Below, piece by piece: positions 44,693-56,148 of a stretch of DNA of 64,000 bases (its first letter is position 1; each line of letters begins with the position of its first letter). Source of the stretch: JBEVJK01 sp963791325 (lineage in GTDB: Bacteria > Pseudomonadota > Alphaproteobacteria > Rhizobiales > Rhizobiaceae); NCBI GenBank assembly GCA_963791325.1, contig CAWBRU010000019.1, forward strand, positions 124,001 to 188,000, read 5' to 3'. The notes under the pieces were generated by a model. It saw only the letters and a list, made by a program, of their open reading frames with translations, was not told the origin of the DNA and ran no database searches. The translations under genes were made by a program, and so were the position numbers.

Positions 44693-45595
44693 TCAGGCAG
44701 CCTGCGAGCCCAGCCCGGGGCGGGCCGGCAAGGCCAGGCGTTCGAGCTCGGCGCGCAACGCCCCGGCCAGCTCGGGCCTTTCCATCGCCAGCGCCAGATT
44801 GGCAGCGACGAACCCGGCCGGCGTGCCGCAGTCGAAAGTCCGGCCCAAGAACTCGAACGGCCGGATCTCCTGGCCGGTAAGCAGCGACACCAGCGCATCG
44901 GTGAGCTGAACCTCGCCGCCGGCACCGGGCGCCTGCTCGGACAGCAGCCCGAACACCTCCGGCTGCAGCACATAGCGGCCCGATATGAAGAAGTTGGACG
45001 GCGCGGTTCCCGGTGCCGGCTTCTCCACCAGGCCGTCGACCAGCGGTCCATCCGCACCCGGCTTCAACGACACGATACCGAATTTGTGGGCGTCCTCAGG
45101 CCGGCACGTCTCGACCGCGACGACATTGCCGCCATGCAACGCGTGAATGGCCAGCATCGACTTGAGGCAGGGCTCGTCGGCGACCATCAGCATGTCGGGC
45201 AGCAGCACCGCGAACGGCTCGTCGCCGACGATGTGGCGCGCCGTCCAGATCGCATGGCCGAGACCGCGCGCCTCCTGCTGGCGGACGAAGGACAGCGCCC
45301 CTATTCCCGGCGTCGACTTCGACATCGTGTCGGCCAGGCCGTGCTTGCCGTTCCTGCGCAGGGAGTGGTCAAGCTCGAAGGCATGATCGAAATAGTCCTC
45401 GATGGCGCCCTTCATCCGGCCGGTTACCACCACGACGTGCTCGATGCCTGATGCAAACGCCTCCGAGACGATGTAATCGATGATCGGGCGATCGACGACC
45501 GGGAGGAGCTCCTTGGGAATGCTTTTGGTGGCCGGCAGCATGCGGGTGCCGAAGCCCGCAGCTGGAATCACGGCTTTGCGGATTTTCCGAGACAT
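44693..45595 (-). CDS. galU: UTP-glucose-1-phosphate uridylyltransferase
   Basis: GalU makes UDP-glucose from UTP and glucose-1-phosphate. The 300-residue product begins with KAVIPAAGFGTRMLPATKSI, the nucleotide-binding signature. It contains PKELLPVVDRPIIDYIVSEA, EVQLTDALVSLLTGQEI and the substrate-binding FDCGTPAGFVAANLALAM. The ATG at 45,595 has AGGAA upstream. It is divergent from ndvB, whose product uses UDP-glucose, so the pairing makes metabolic sense. The shared 238-base region between the starts contains a hairpin (GGCCTTCC-GG-GAGGGCC, about 45,783-45,800) close to ndvB. Confidence 0.96.
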   Translation of the reverse strand: MSRKIRKAVIPAAGFGTRMLPATKSIPKELLPVVDRPIIDYIVSEAFASGIEHVVVVTGRMKGAIEDYFDHAFELDHSLRRNGKHGLADTMSKSTPGIGALSFVRQQEARGLGHAIWTARHIVGDEPFAVLLPDMLMVADEPCLKSMLAIHALHGGNVVAVETCRPEDAHKFGIVSLKPGADGPLVDGLVEKPAPGTAPSNFFISGRYVLQPEVFGLLSEQAPGAGGEVQLTDALVSLLTGQEIRPFEFLGRTFDCGTPAGFVAANLALAMERPELAGALRAELERLALPARPGLGSQAA

Positions 45596-45833
45596 AGTTG
45601 ATTCCTGAAATATTAAGTGACGCGGGGGCAGGAGGCGATTGCCGCACAATAGTCGAAGAACTCGGCGATCGGGCGGATGGTTCCCCTGCAGCGCAGCAGG
45701 GCCTATGTTGCAATGCAAAATGAAACTGGCGATGGGTCGGGTTACAATGCCATAGCGGCGAGCTCCTTCGATCTTTGCCTGGGCCTTCCGGGAGGGCCTT
45801 GCCGATCTTCGTGTCTTGACGGAACCGACTTTG

Positions 45834-48800
45834 ATGAATGCACGCACTGACCCGACCCAGTTGCAAAAGGCCAGGCTCGACTCCCCGCAGCTGGAAAAGG
45901 GCGTGCACCCCCTGCCCGCCGACGCCGAGCTTCCTATCCGCTCGACTTTTCTGCCGGAAGACAAGCTGCGCAAGCTCGGCGAAAGCCTGGCCAAGGGTGA
46001 GGTGGAGACCGTCAATGGGCTGGAGAGCTTCGACTTCCAGCAGCGCAACCGCGACAACGCCCGCAAGATCCTCGAAGTCTACCAGCTGACAAACGATGCC
46101 CAGGCGCGCGGCGAGACGGTCACGCCGGCGGCGCAATGGCTGCTCGACAACCACTATCTGGTCGAGGAAACCATCTATCAGATCCGCCGCGACCTGCCGC
46201 GCAAATTCTACCGCGAGCTGCCGACCATCGAGGTTGCCGGGCACCGCATCCCGCGCGCGCTGGCGATTGCCTGGCTTTACGTCGCGCATGTCGATTCCAC
46301 CGTCTCCGGCGAGCTCTTCATGGCTATCGTCGAGGGCTACCAGTCGGTCGATCCGTTGCGGATCGGCGAGCTCTGGGCACTGCCCTCGCTGCTGCGCTTC
46401 GTGCTGATCGAGAACCTGCGCCGGCTGGCGCTGCGCGTCAACCGCTCGCGCGAGCTGCGTTCGATCGCCAACTCGGTCGCCGACGCGGTGCTTGCGGCGC
46501 GCGACAGCGAGGACGGCCAGGCCATCCTTGCCGGCTATGCCAGCCATGCGCGCGACACCACCTTCGCCACGCAGCTGCTCTACCGCTTGCGCGACGGCTC
46601 GCAAAACGCCGGCGAGGCGCTGATCTGGCTCGAAACCGAGCTGGAAAAGTCGGGCAGCGATGCCGAGGAGATCATCATCGGCGAGCACCGGACGCTGTCG
46701 AGCGGCAACGTCACCACCGGCAACATCATCCGCGGCCTGCGCAAGATCAACGACATCGACTGGACCGAGTGGTTCGAGACGATCAGCCGGGTCGATTCCT
46801 TGCTGCGCGAGCGCACCGATTTCTCGCTGCTCGACTTTTCTTCGCGCGATCAATACCGCCGCGCCATCGAGGATCTCGCCCGCCGCTCCAACCTCAGCGA
46901 ATACTACGTCGCCGACCGGGCCTTGCAGCTGGCGGCCGAACGCGCGCCCGAACAGGCCTCGGACGGCAAACCCACCGACATCGGCTTCTGGCTGATCGGC
47001 CCCCGCCGCGAAGAGCTCGAAGCGGCGATCGGCTACCGCCCGAGTTTCGGCCGGCGCATCAACCGTTCGTTCCAGAGGAGCGGCTGGTCCGCCATCGTCG
47101 TCCCGGCGCTGCTTCTGACGGCGCTGTTTCTGTGGGTTACGGGGGCCGCGCTGGCCGCGCTCGGGCTTTCGGCCGCGGGCATCTCGCTGATGCTGATCTT
47201 CTTCGCACTGCCGGCGGCGGAGGCGATGCTCGGGCTGTTCAACACCACCGTGCTCTTGTTCCTAAGGCCGACCCGCCTGGTCGGCTTCGAGTACAAGGAC
47301 GGGATCCCGGCCGAGGCGCGCACGCTCGTCGTCGTCCCGGCGCTGATCGGCTCGCGCGACGATGTCGACGAGAATGTGCGCAACATCGAGGTCCACCACC
47401 TGGCCAACAGCAAGGGCGATATTCGCTTTGCTCTGCTCTCGGATTGGCCCGACAGCGATCTCGAGCAGCGGGCAACGGACGTGCAGCTGCTCGACTACGC
47501 CCGCGCCGAGATCGCCAAACTCAATCTGCGCTATCCCTGCGAGGGGTCGCCGCGCTTTTACGTGCTGCACCGGCGGCGGCTCTACAACGAGTTGCAGGAC
47601 AGCTGGATGGGGTGGGAGCGCAAACGCGGCAAGCTGCACGAGCTCAACCGCTTCCTGCGCGGCGACAACGACACCACCTTCCTGCCGGTCGATGCGCCTT
47701 TGCCGGACAATGTCGTCTACGTGATGACGCTCGATTCCGACACGCGCATGACGCGCGATGTCGTCACCCGGCTGGTCGGCAAGCTCGCCCATCCGCTCAA
47801 CCGGCCGCAATTCGACCAGGCAAGCGGCCGCGTGGTGGCCGGCTACGGCATCCTCCAGCCGCGCGTCACGGCCTCGCTGACCACCGGAGACGACGCCTCT
47901 TTCTTCCAGCGCGTGTTCTCGGCCAATCGCGGCCTTGATCCGTATGTCTTTGCGGTCTCGGACGTCTATCAGGACGTGTTCGGCGAAGGCACGTTCACCG
48001 GCAAGGGCCTCTACCACATCGACGCCGTCGAGACGGCGCTGGCGGGCCGCATCGACGAAAATACGGTGCTCAGCCACGATCTGCTCGAGGGCTCGATCGC
48101 GCGTGCCGCCTTGGTCACCGATGTCGAGGTGGTCGAGGACTATCCCACCCGCTATTCGGTCGACGCCTCGCGGCACCACCGCTGGGCGCGCGGCGACTGG
48201 CAGCTGCTGCCGTTTATCTTCGGCCGGCGGCGGAGCGGCCTGACGGGGCTGTCGCGCTGGAAGATGATCGACAATCTGCGCCGTTCGCTCACCCCGATCT
48301 TCTGGGTGCTGGCGTCGATTGCCGGTTGGACCCTGCTGCCGTTCAGCGCAGCCGTGCAGTGGCAAGCACTGCTCATCCTCAGCCTGTTCATCGCGCTCAC
48401 CTTCGACATCGTCGATTCGCTGATCCCGCCGACCCCGGATGCCGGTTTGCGCGGCCATATCAACGCGCTGGCCCGCGATTTCGCCTTCGGTACCGCTCAG
48501 GTGGCGCTCAAGATCGTGCTGATCGCCGATTCAGCCTGGATGATGGGCGATGCCATCGTGCGCACCCTCTACCGGCTGTTCGTCACCCGCCGCTATCTGC
48601 TCGAATGGCGCACCGCCTCGCAGGCCGGCCAAAGCCGCGGCAGCGACATCCGCTCCCACTACCGGATGATGTACGGCGCCGTGCTCATCGGCCTTCTCGG
48701 GCCGGTGCTGCCTTATCTGGCCGGCTCGTCCGGCGTCTACGTCGCCTTGATCTTCGCGGCGTTCTGGATTCTGTCGCCGGCCTTTGCCTGGTTCGTCAGC

Positions 48801-51800
48801 CGCTCGGCCGAGACCGAGGATCGGCTCGTCATCGGCGACGAGGAACGCGCCCGACTGCGCACCATCGCCCGCCGGACCTGGCTCTATTTCGAGACGTTCG
48901 CGACGGCCGAGCACAACCATCTCCCGCCCGACAATTTCCAGGAAGTGCCGCATCCCGTGGTCGCCGCGCGCACCTCCCCCACCAACATCGGCGTCTATCT
49001 GCTCGGCGTGGTCTCGGCCCGTGATTTCGGCTGGATCAGCCTGGCCAATGCGGTGGAGCGCATCGATGCCACGCTGACCACCCTCGAACAGATGGAGCGT
49101 CACCGCGGCCATCTCTACAATTGGTACGAGACGCGCACGCTGAGGCCCCTGCATCCGCTCTACATCTCGGCGGTCGACAGCGGCAATCTCGCCGGCCACC
49201 TGGTGACGCTGGCGGCCGCCTGCCAGGAGTGGGCCGAGGCCCCGGCCGTTCACCTGCAGGGCGATTTCGACGGACTGCTCGACACCGTCGCCATCCTCGA
49301 AGAGACGCTGGACGAGCTGCCCGACGACCGCCGCCAGCTGCGGCCCTTGCGTAAGCGCCTGCAGGACCGCATCGGCGGCATGCGCCGCGCCGTCGAGACG
49401 ATCAAGACCGAGCCCGAGATGGCCTCGATCCGCACCATCAATCTGGCGGTGATCGCGGCCGAGCTGCGCAAGCTCGCCGATTCCATCCATCACGAGACCC
49501 AGTCTTCGCGCAGCGAAGACCTTGCGGCCTGGGCTGCCAAGCTCGAAGCCACCTGCGAGGCCCATGTCAGCGATGCCCACAGCGACCAGTCGCATCTGGC
49601 GGCGCTACGGCAGCGCCTGGAGACGCTGCGCGACCGGGCGCGGCTTTATGCCTTCGAAATGAACTTCTCATTCCTGTTGCGCCAGGACCGCAAGCTGCTG
49701 TCGATCGGCTATCGGGTCGAGGAGCATCAGCTCGACGAGAGCTGCTATGATCTGCTCGCCTCCGAGGCCCGCCTCACCAGCCTGTTCGCCATCGCCAAGG
49801 GCGACATCCCGACCGAGCACTGGTTCCGGCTCGGCCGGCCGATCGTCGAGATCGGCTTCCGCGGGGCGCTGATGTCGTGGTCGGGCTCGATGTTCGAGTA
49901 CCTGATGCCGCCATTGGTGATGAAGGAGCCGCAGGGTGGCCTGCTCAACCAGACCAACCACCTGATCATCCGCCGGCAGATCCAATACGGGCGCTCCAAG
50001 CAGATCCCGTGGGGCATCTCGGAAGCCGCCTACAACGGCCGCGACCGCGAGATGACCTATCAGTACACCAATTTCGGCGTGCCCGGCCTCGGGCTGAAGC
50101 GCGGCTTGGCGCAGAACACCGTGGTGGCGCCCTATGCCACGGTGCTGGCCGCGCAGTTCATGCCGCACGAAGCCTGCGAGAACCTGCGCCGCCTGCGCCT
50201 GATCGGCGCCCTCGGCCGCTACGGCTACCATGACGCGGTGGATTTCACCCCTTCCCGGGTGCCGGAGGGCGACCGCCGCGCCATCGTCTACAACTATATG
50301 GCCCATCACCAGGGCATGACGATCGTGGCGATCGCCAACGCCGTGTTCGAGGGCCGCATGCGCGACCGCTTCCACAGCGATCCGGTGATCGAATTGGCCG
50401 AGCTGCTGCTGCAGGAAAAGGCGCCGCGCGAGGTGCCGGTCTCCGTCGCCAAGCCCGAGGCCACCGAGCGGGTCAAGGTCGATGCGATCGAGGTCAGCCC
50501 CGACACCCGCGTCATCCTCAATCCCTCCCGTGCGCTGCGCGCCACCAATTTGATGTCCAACGGGCACTATTCGGTGATGCTGACGGCGACCGGCTCGGGC
50601 TACAGCCGCTGGAACGAGCTCGCCGTCACCCGCTGGCAGCCCGATCCCAGCGAGGACCGGATGGGCAACTATCTGTTCCTCTCCGATGTCGACAGCGGCG
50701 AGTGGTGGTCGGCGACCGCCGAACCGAAGCGGGCCGCAGACGAGACCTGCCAGACCAGCTTCTGCGACGACAAGGCGACATTCGTGAAGGTCGTCGGCAC
50801 GCTGCGTTCGGAGGTCGAATGCATCGTCGTCTCGGAAGGCGACGGCGAGGCGCGCCGCATCGAGATCTTCAATGACGGCGCCAGCGACCGGCACATCGAG
50901 GTCACCTCCTTCGCCGAGCTCGCCTTGGCCGGCGAACAGTCCGACAGCGCCCACCCGGCATTCTCGAAGATGTTCGTGGAGACGGAGATCGGCGAGGACC
51001 GCACGGCCGTCTATGCGACCCGGCGCAAGCGCGACAAGAACGATCCCGACATCTGCTATGCCCATTTCGTGCGGGGCGGCCGTGGCTTCGGCCGCGAGGT
51101 CGAGGCCGAAACCGACCGGCGCGCCTTCATCGGCCGCGGCCGCTCGATTGCCAATGCGGCGGCCTTCGACCAGGGCGCCAAGCTCGCCGGGCATCAGGGC
51201 TTCGTGCTCGATCCGGTAGCGGTGCTGCGCCGCCGCATCCGCGTGCCGGCGAAAAAGAAGGTGTCGCTGACGTTCTGGACCGTGGTCGCGGCCAATCGTG
51301 AACAGCTCGACCAGTCGGTCGCCCATCTCGACCACCGCGAGAGCTTCGCTCGCCAGGCGATGCTCGCCTGGACCCACAGCCAGGTGCAAACCCGCCATAT
51401 CGGCCTGACCTTGACCCAGGCAGCCAACGTCCAGAATCTCGCCCGCTATCTGCTCTATCCGGACCCGACGGTGCGCGTCGCCGCGCAGTCGATCGCGGCC
51501 GGCCTCGGCCGCCAGTCCGCCCTGTGGCCGCTGGCGATTTCCGGCGACTTTCCGATCTTCGCGCTGCGCATCGGCGATGTCGCCGACCTCGAGATCGTCT
51601 CGCAGACGCTGCGCTTTCAGGAATATCTGCGCGCCCGCGGCCTGGTCGTGGACCTGGTCATCATCAACGAGCAGGCGGCGTCCTACGTCCAGGATCTGCA
51701 GCAGGCGATCGAGTGGCAGTGCGAGAACTCGCGGGTCCGCGGCCGCGAGCTGGGACCGCGCCAGCACATCTTCGCCGTCCGCCGCGACCTGATGGACGAG

Positions 51801-53346
51801 ACCGCCTATCGCACCCTGCTGGGAGCCGCCAGGATCGCCTTCCACACCCGCAACGGCACCATCTTCGACCAGATCGAACGGGCCGAAGCGGCCGCGCTGC
51901 AGGCCCGCGACGAAAACCTGACGGCCCTTGCGGCCGACCATCCCGAGACCGCTGCGACACGCGCCGCGCGGCCCTCCTCGCCGCCGCGGCTCCGCGCCGT
52001 CGGCAAGGCCGAGGACATCGGCCAGGAGCTCGAATTCTGGAACGGCTTCGGCGGCTTCGACCGCAACGGCCGCGACTATGTCGTGCGCCTGACCGGCGGC
52101 CAGTCGACGCCGCAGCCCTGGGTCAACGTCATCGCCAATGCCGGCTTCGGCTTCCACACCTCCGCGGAAGGCGCTTCCTTCACCTGGAGCCGCAACAGCC
52201 GCGACTTCCAGCTCACCCCCTGGTCGAACGATCCGGTGACCAACCGCCCAGGCGAGGCGATCTATATCCGCGACCAGGCGAGCGGCCGCGTGTTCTCGCC
52301 ATTCGCTGCGGTGGCGCGCGATCCGGCGATGACCTACGAGGCCCGCCACGGCCAGGGCTTCTCCACCTTCTCCACCAAGCGCGGCACCCTGAGCGTCGAG
52401 CTCACCCAGCTCGTCGACCCTGCCGATCCGGTGAAGATCTCGCGCCTGGTGCTGAGGAATGCCGGCTCGGTGCCGGTCAGGCTGCGCATCTACGGCTATG
52501 CCGAATGGGTGTTGGGGTCGAACCGCGCCCGCTCAGCCCCCTATGTGGTGCCCGCCTATGACGCCGCCGCCGGCGCGCTGTTTGCCACCAACCCTTACAG
52601 CCTCGATTTCGGCGACCGCGTCGCCTTCCTGGCCAGCGATCAGCCGCCGTCCAGCTACACGGCCGACCGCCACGAATTCTTCGGCATTCACGGCAGCGTC
52701 GACCTGCCGGACATGGTGGCCGCAGGCGCCGATCTGTCGAAGCGGGTGGAAGCCGGCAGCGATCCCTGCTCGGCCCTGGTCCGCGACGTCGAGGTTCCGG
52801 CCGGCGGCGAGACGACGCTGTTGTGGCTGACCGGCGACGCCGGCTCGGCTGCCGAGGCGAGCGGGCTGATCCTCAAACACCGGGCCCGCGACTTCGACGA
52901 GCGGCTGGCCGAGACGGCGGCCAATTGGCGCGGCTTCCTCGATACGCTGCAGGTCGAGACGCCCGACAAGGCCTTCGACGCCATGGTCAACCATTGGCTG
53001 CCCTATCAGAGCCTTGCCTGCCGCATCCGCGCCCGCTCGGCGTTCTACCAGGCGAGCGGCGCATTCGGCTTCCGCGACCAGCTGCAAGACACGTTGGCGC
53101 TGCTGCTGCACGACCCGCAGCTGGCGCATGCGCAGATCCTCAATGCCGCCCGCCGGCAGTTCAAGGAAGGCGATGTCCAGCATTGGTGGCTGCCGCGCAC
53201 CGGCGCCGGCGTGCGCACGCTGATCTCCGACGACGTCGTCTGGCTGGGCTATGCCGCCGCGCACTACGTCAAGGTCACCGGGGACAGCTCGCTGCTCGAC
53301 GAGAGCCTGCCCTTCATCGAGGGCCCGCCGCTGGCCGCAGCACCAG
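45834..53346 (+). CDS. ndvB: Cyclic beta-1,2-glucan synthase, truncated at a contig junction
   Basis: NdvB/Cgs is an inner-membrane enzyme that polymerises, length-controls and cyclises beta-1,2-glucan from UDP-glucose. The ATG at 45,834 opens a frame with about 2,500 residues of family sequence. It has an N-terminal region, two helices near residues 420-460, a glycosyltransferase domain with VVVPALIGSRDDVDENVRNI, the D-x-D in MTLDSDTRMTRDVV and RHHRWARGDWQLLPF (QxxRW-like), more membrane segments, and a phosphorylase-like C-terminal part (QPWVNVIANAGFGFHTS). Homology ends at LDESLPFIEGPPLA (about 53,337). The frame runs into foreign sequence to a stop at 53,459. Full NdvB is about 2,830 residues, so some 320 C-terminal residues, probably including the GH94 catalytic acid, are missing. 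Confidence 0.93.
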
Positions 53347-53347
53347 C
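53337..53347. other. Junction between alphaproteobacterial and foreign sequence
   Basis: To the left ndvB coding sequence is continuous. To the right begins the inverted repeat, whose matching arm continues past this point (beyond 58,906) into different, myxobacterium-like sequence. The join therefore coincides with the end of the repeat. No target-site duplication, att-like core or transposase is visible. I read it as a probable assembly chimera. Confidence 0.75.
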
Positions 53348-53428
53348 CTGCGGGGCGCCATGCGGCAGGGGCGCCGTCCGGGCGAAAGGCGGTCGTCAGA
53401 GGCTGGCCAGTCGCGGTAGGCTGCGCGC

Positions 53429-54067
53429 ATGCTCAAGCTCTACGGCTTTGCTCGAGTGAACAAAGGAGCGCGCGGCAACACTCGCGATTTGCGTGTCCTG
53501 TGGACGCTCGAAGAGATCGGACTGCCCTACGAGATCGTCGGGATGGACCACCCGAACCACGATCTCGATTCACCTGCGTACCGCGCGCTGAATCCGTTTG
53601 GTCAGATTCCGGTGATCGATGACGACGGCGTCGTGGTCTCCGAGTCCGGCGCGATATTGCTCTACCTTGCGCGCAAGAGCGGCAAGCTGATGCCCCACGA
53701 TCTCGCGGGGGAGGCACAGGTGCTTCGCTGGTCCTTCACCGCGCTGACCACCATCGAGGTACCGGTGCTATCGCTGTGGTTTGTCAACTTGAGCGGTGGC
53801 AAGGGCAGCAAGCCGAGCGAGGCGTTGCATGACTGGGCCGAGATGCGCTTGAAGCAACTCGATGGTTGGCTCACAAATCGCCAGTTCATCGCGACCGAGG
53901 ACTTCACCGTCGCCGATATCCTCATGACCCACGTGCTGGACGCTGGAACCCATCAGGAGATGCTGAAGCCGTACCCGAACCTCCTTGCGTACCGCGCGCG
54001 TTGCACCGAACGCCCGGCATGGAAGAAGACGCTCGACGCGTACTGCGAGCGAGTCGAAGCCGCCTGA
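53429..54067 (+). CDS. Glutathione S-transferase family protein (left-arm copy)
   Basis: This is a 212-residue GST. The thioredoxin-like N-domain has LKLYGFARVNKGARGNTRDL, with the helix-1 residues that contact glutathione, and FGQIPVIDDDGVVVSESGAI, with the cis-proline and the Glu-Ser pair that bind gamma-glutamyl. The all-helical C-domain includes NRQFIATEDFTVADILMTHV, the N-capping motif. The substrate is unknown. The frame is intact, unlike the right-arm copy. It lies 82 bases inside the repeat. Confidence 0.92.
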   Translation: MLKLYGFARVNKGARGNTRDLRVLWTLEEIGLPYEIVGMDHPNHDLDSPAYRALNPFGQIPVIDDDGVVVSESGAILLYLARKSGKLMPHDLAGEAQVLRWSFTALTTIEVPVLSLWFVNLSGGKGSKPSEALHDWAEMRLKQLDGWLTNRQFIATEDFTVADILMTHVLDAGTHQEMLKPYPNLLAYRARCTERPAWKKTLDAYCERVEAA

Positions 54068-54504
54068 CGTGTCGCGACGTCAGAGACGCGACAGCACTGG
54101 GCGGGCGCTGGGGTCGCGGAGTCGTGAGCTGAGCGCGCTCTCGCCGGTCTCGCGCCTCGCGCCGCTTGTCAAGGTCCTCCGCGATCGTACTGCGCGTCGA
54201 ACGTTTGCGGCTCGAGGCCCTCGCTCGAGCCACAGCTTATCCCCAGCGGCACGAATTGTGCTTTAGAGTTGTCACGTTACGTTGCAAAGGCGCGCACAGT
54301 CCGCTAAACGCCCCCGGCACCAATCGAGGTACTTGCCCGGGTGGGAACGCCCTGAGCCTGGCATCGCCTCGACCGCTGAACGCATGCCGCTCGAGGCGCC
54401 GCGTTCGGGTCGCCGCATTGGGCTCGAGGTCCGTCGGGTCGAGCCGATGATGTGCGCCCGCTGCGCCGCTGAGCGGCCTCTCCGAGGACTGTTGAGGCTC
54501 ATTC
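54068..54504 (+). other. Intergenic interval between GST and sigma factor (left arm)
   Basis: No gene is supported in these 437 bases. About 150-170 bases past the GST stop is ACAGCTTATCCCCAGCGGCA, followed by AGAGTTGTCACGTTACGTTG, which looks promoter-like and is preserved in both arms. This preservation suggests a regulatory region for the sigma factor gene. No consensus promoter can be assigned. Confidence 0.4.
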
Positions 54505-55971
54505 ATGAAAGCATCTGTCCCCTCTTCTCCTTCTCCCGTGACCGAGGTCGTCGTGCTGCGGCGGCGGGTGCCGACAACGACCGACCGGCTCGTGTCCATT
54601 CGCCCTGCGGCGGTCGAGCCCGCGTCGGCTCCGCCTGCATCGGAGGTCCGAACCGTTCCGGCTCCGGCGCGTCCCGCTCGGGCGCGCGTGCAAATGGTCG
54701 TCCCTCGACCTGTTCCGGCGCGCATGGTTCCGGCGGCGGCCGCTCGGATGGCCAGCGCCGAGACGCCCCTGGCGCTGGCGAAGCACGCCAGTGCGGACGA
54801 AGCGCTCGGGGCGTTGACTCGGCTGCACGAGCGTCGCGCCGAGCTGTTGTGTTTGGCGCTGCTGGAGCCAGTCACCAGCACGGTGCTGGATGCGATCGCG
54901 GCGGAGCTCGACAAAGGGGAGGCGCAGATCGGGTCGGTCGTGGACGAGCCGGAGCTGGCTCCCGAGGAGGCGCGGCGGCGCTTCGATGCGCTGCGCGCTG
55001 ACCTCGACCGGCTGCATCGAGAGCACGGTCACGCCTGGCCGTTCACGGGCGTGGCGCGGCTGGCTCGTTCCGGGGCGCCGAGCGGCTTCGAGAGCGCGCT
55101 ACGGGCCAGCCGCGCGGCGGCTGGCTCGGTCCGACTGCAGTGGGACAGCGTGGAGCGGCTGCTGAAAGCGAGCTGGATCGCGCGCGTGCGGGCGCGCGAC
55201 GTGTCGGGGCTGCCGGGCGAGCTGGTCGCGCGCGTGCGCCGGCTGGATCGCGAGGTCACTTCGAGCATCGACGGCCTGGTCGCGAAGTATCAGGGCCTGG
55301 TCGCCGAAATGGCCCGGAAATATCAGGGCCTGGGCCTGAGCCGCGAGGACCTGATGCAGGACGGCAGCATCGGCTTGCTGCGCGGGATCGACAAATTTGA
55401 TCTGCGGCGGGGCAAGCCGTTCGGCTCGTACGCGGTCTGGTGGGTGCGGCAGGGCGTGCGACACGCGCTGGCGACGCAGGCGCGCACCATTCGCTTGCCC
55501 GTGCAGCAGCTGGCGAACCGCTACGCGCTGGGGCGCGCCTCGCGCCGCCTGGCACACACGCTCGAGCGCGAGCCGTCGGAGCAAGAGCTAGCCGAGGCTA
55601 CCGGCATGTCACAGCAGAGCGTCTCGGATCTGATGCGTGCATCGACCGAGCCCGTCAGCCTCGACATGCCGCGCTCCAGCGAGAGCGACTCCACGATCGG
55701 GGACGTGATCGCGGACACCGACACGAAATCCCCGAATGAGCAGGCCTCCGCGAGAGAGAGCCTGGTGGAGCTGCGGACCTTGCTCGAGGAGCTCACCCCT
55801 CGAGAGCAGCACGTCGTCCACCTGCGTTTCGGCCTGGATGGCGAAGACGAGCGCACCCTGGAAGAGATCGGCCGATCGCTGGAGCTGACGCGCGAGCGCG
55901 TGCGACAGATCTGCGCCGAAGCCCTGGACAAGCTGAACCGCGCCACCCGCAAGCGCGGGCTCGACCTGTGA
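54505..55971 (+). CDS. RNA polymerase sigma-70 family factor with long N-terminal extension (left-arm copy)
   Basis: This 488-residue sigma factor is of the primary-like group. Region 2 has LVAEMARKYQGLGLSREDLM, the polymerase-binding QDGSIGLLRGIDKFDLRRGK, and SYAVWWVRQGVRHALATQAR, the -10 recognition helix. Region 3 has RLAHTLEREPSEQELAEATG. Region 4 has RTLEEIGRSLELTRERVRQI, the -35 recognition helix. The first 110 or so residues are Pro/Ala/Arg/Val-rich and probably disordered. Residues 110-270 are helical and unlike RpoD region 1.1. It starts with ATG 54,505 and is followed 28 bases later by a riboflavin kinase-like gene. It may be a group 2 stress sigma factor. Confidence 0.9.
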   Translation: MKASVPSSPSPVTEVVVLRRRVPTTTDRLVSIRPAAVEPASAPPASEVRTVPAPARPARARVQMVVPRPVPARMVPAAAARMASAETPLALAKHASADEALGALTRLHERRAELLCLALLEPVTSTVLDAIAAELDKGEAQIGSVVDEPELAPEEARRRFDALRADLDRLHREHGHAWPFTGVARLARSGAPSGFESALRASRAAAGSVRLQWDSVERLLKASWIARVRARDVSGLPGELVARVRRLDREVTSSIDGLVAKYQGLVAEMARKYQGLGLSREDLMQDGSIGLLRGIDKFDLRRGKPFGSYAVWWVRQGVRHALATQARTIRLPVQQLANRYALGRASRRLAHTLEREPSEQELAEATGMSQQSVSDLMRASTEPVSLDMPRSSESDSTIGDVIADTDTKSPNEQASARESLVELRTLLEELTPREQHVVHLRFGLDGEDERTLEEIGRSLELTRERVRQICAEALDKLNRATRKRGLDL

Positions 55972-55999
55972 GCGCTGCGCGCCGCTGAGGTTCGGGGCG

Positions 56000-56148
56000 A
56001 TGAAGCAGCTGCTGCGAGGTAGGGTACGCAGTGGCCGCGGTGACTTCGGGCGCTGGCTGACGAAGCTCCAGGAGCACTACCGGGCCAAGACGGGCATGTC
56101 CCTGTTTCCGGGGACACTGAACGTTGAACTGCCCGAGCCGTACTCGCT
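56000..56148 (+). pseudogene. Riboflavin kinase-like (DUF120) gene, 5' fragment, left copy
   Basis: From ATG 56,000 the frame reads MKQLLRGRVRSGRGDFGRWL, then EHYRAKTGMSLFPGTLNVEL and PEPYSL. This matches the opening of DUF120, the CTP-dependent riboflavin kinase family, where F-P-G-T-L-N-V marks the nucleotide site. After about 50 residues the sequence folds back into the opposite strand of the right copy, so the gene is cut at the centre of the palindrome. The last 36 bases before the switch exist only in this copy. Confidence 0.75.
56112..56148. other. Spacer at the centre of the inverted repeat
   Basis: These 37 unique bases sit between the two arms. They encode the GTLNVELPEPYS continuation of the left riboflavin kinase gene, so they belong to the left copy. 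The right copy joins directly after CTCCGG, where a CCGG is shared with the arm end. Such short shared sequence is typical of chimeric joins. Confidence 0.7.

Larger units (their letters stand above)
53347..56111. repeat. Left arm of a 2.76-kb inverted repeat
   Basis: This arm begins CCTGCGGGGCGC at 53,347 and ends CCTGTTTCCGG at 56,111. It matches the reverse complement of 56,149-58,906. It holds an intact GST gene, an intact sigma factor gene and the 5' part of a riboflavin kinase-like gene. The inner 140 or so bases appear identical between arms. In the GST segment I compared, most differences are at codon third positions. Confidence 0.92.
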
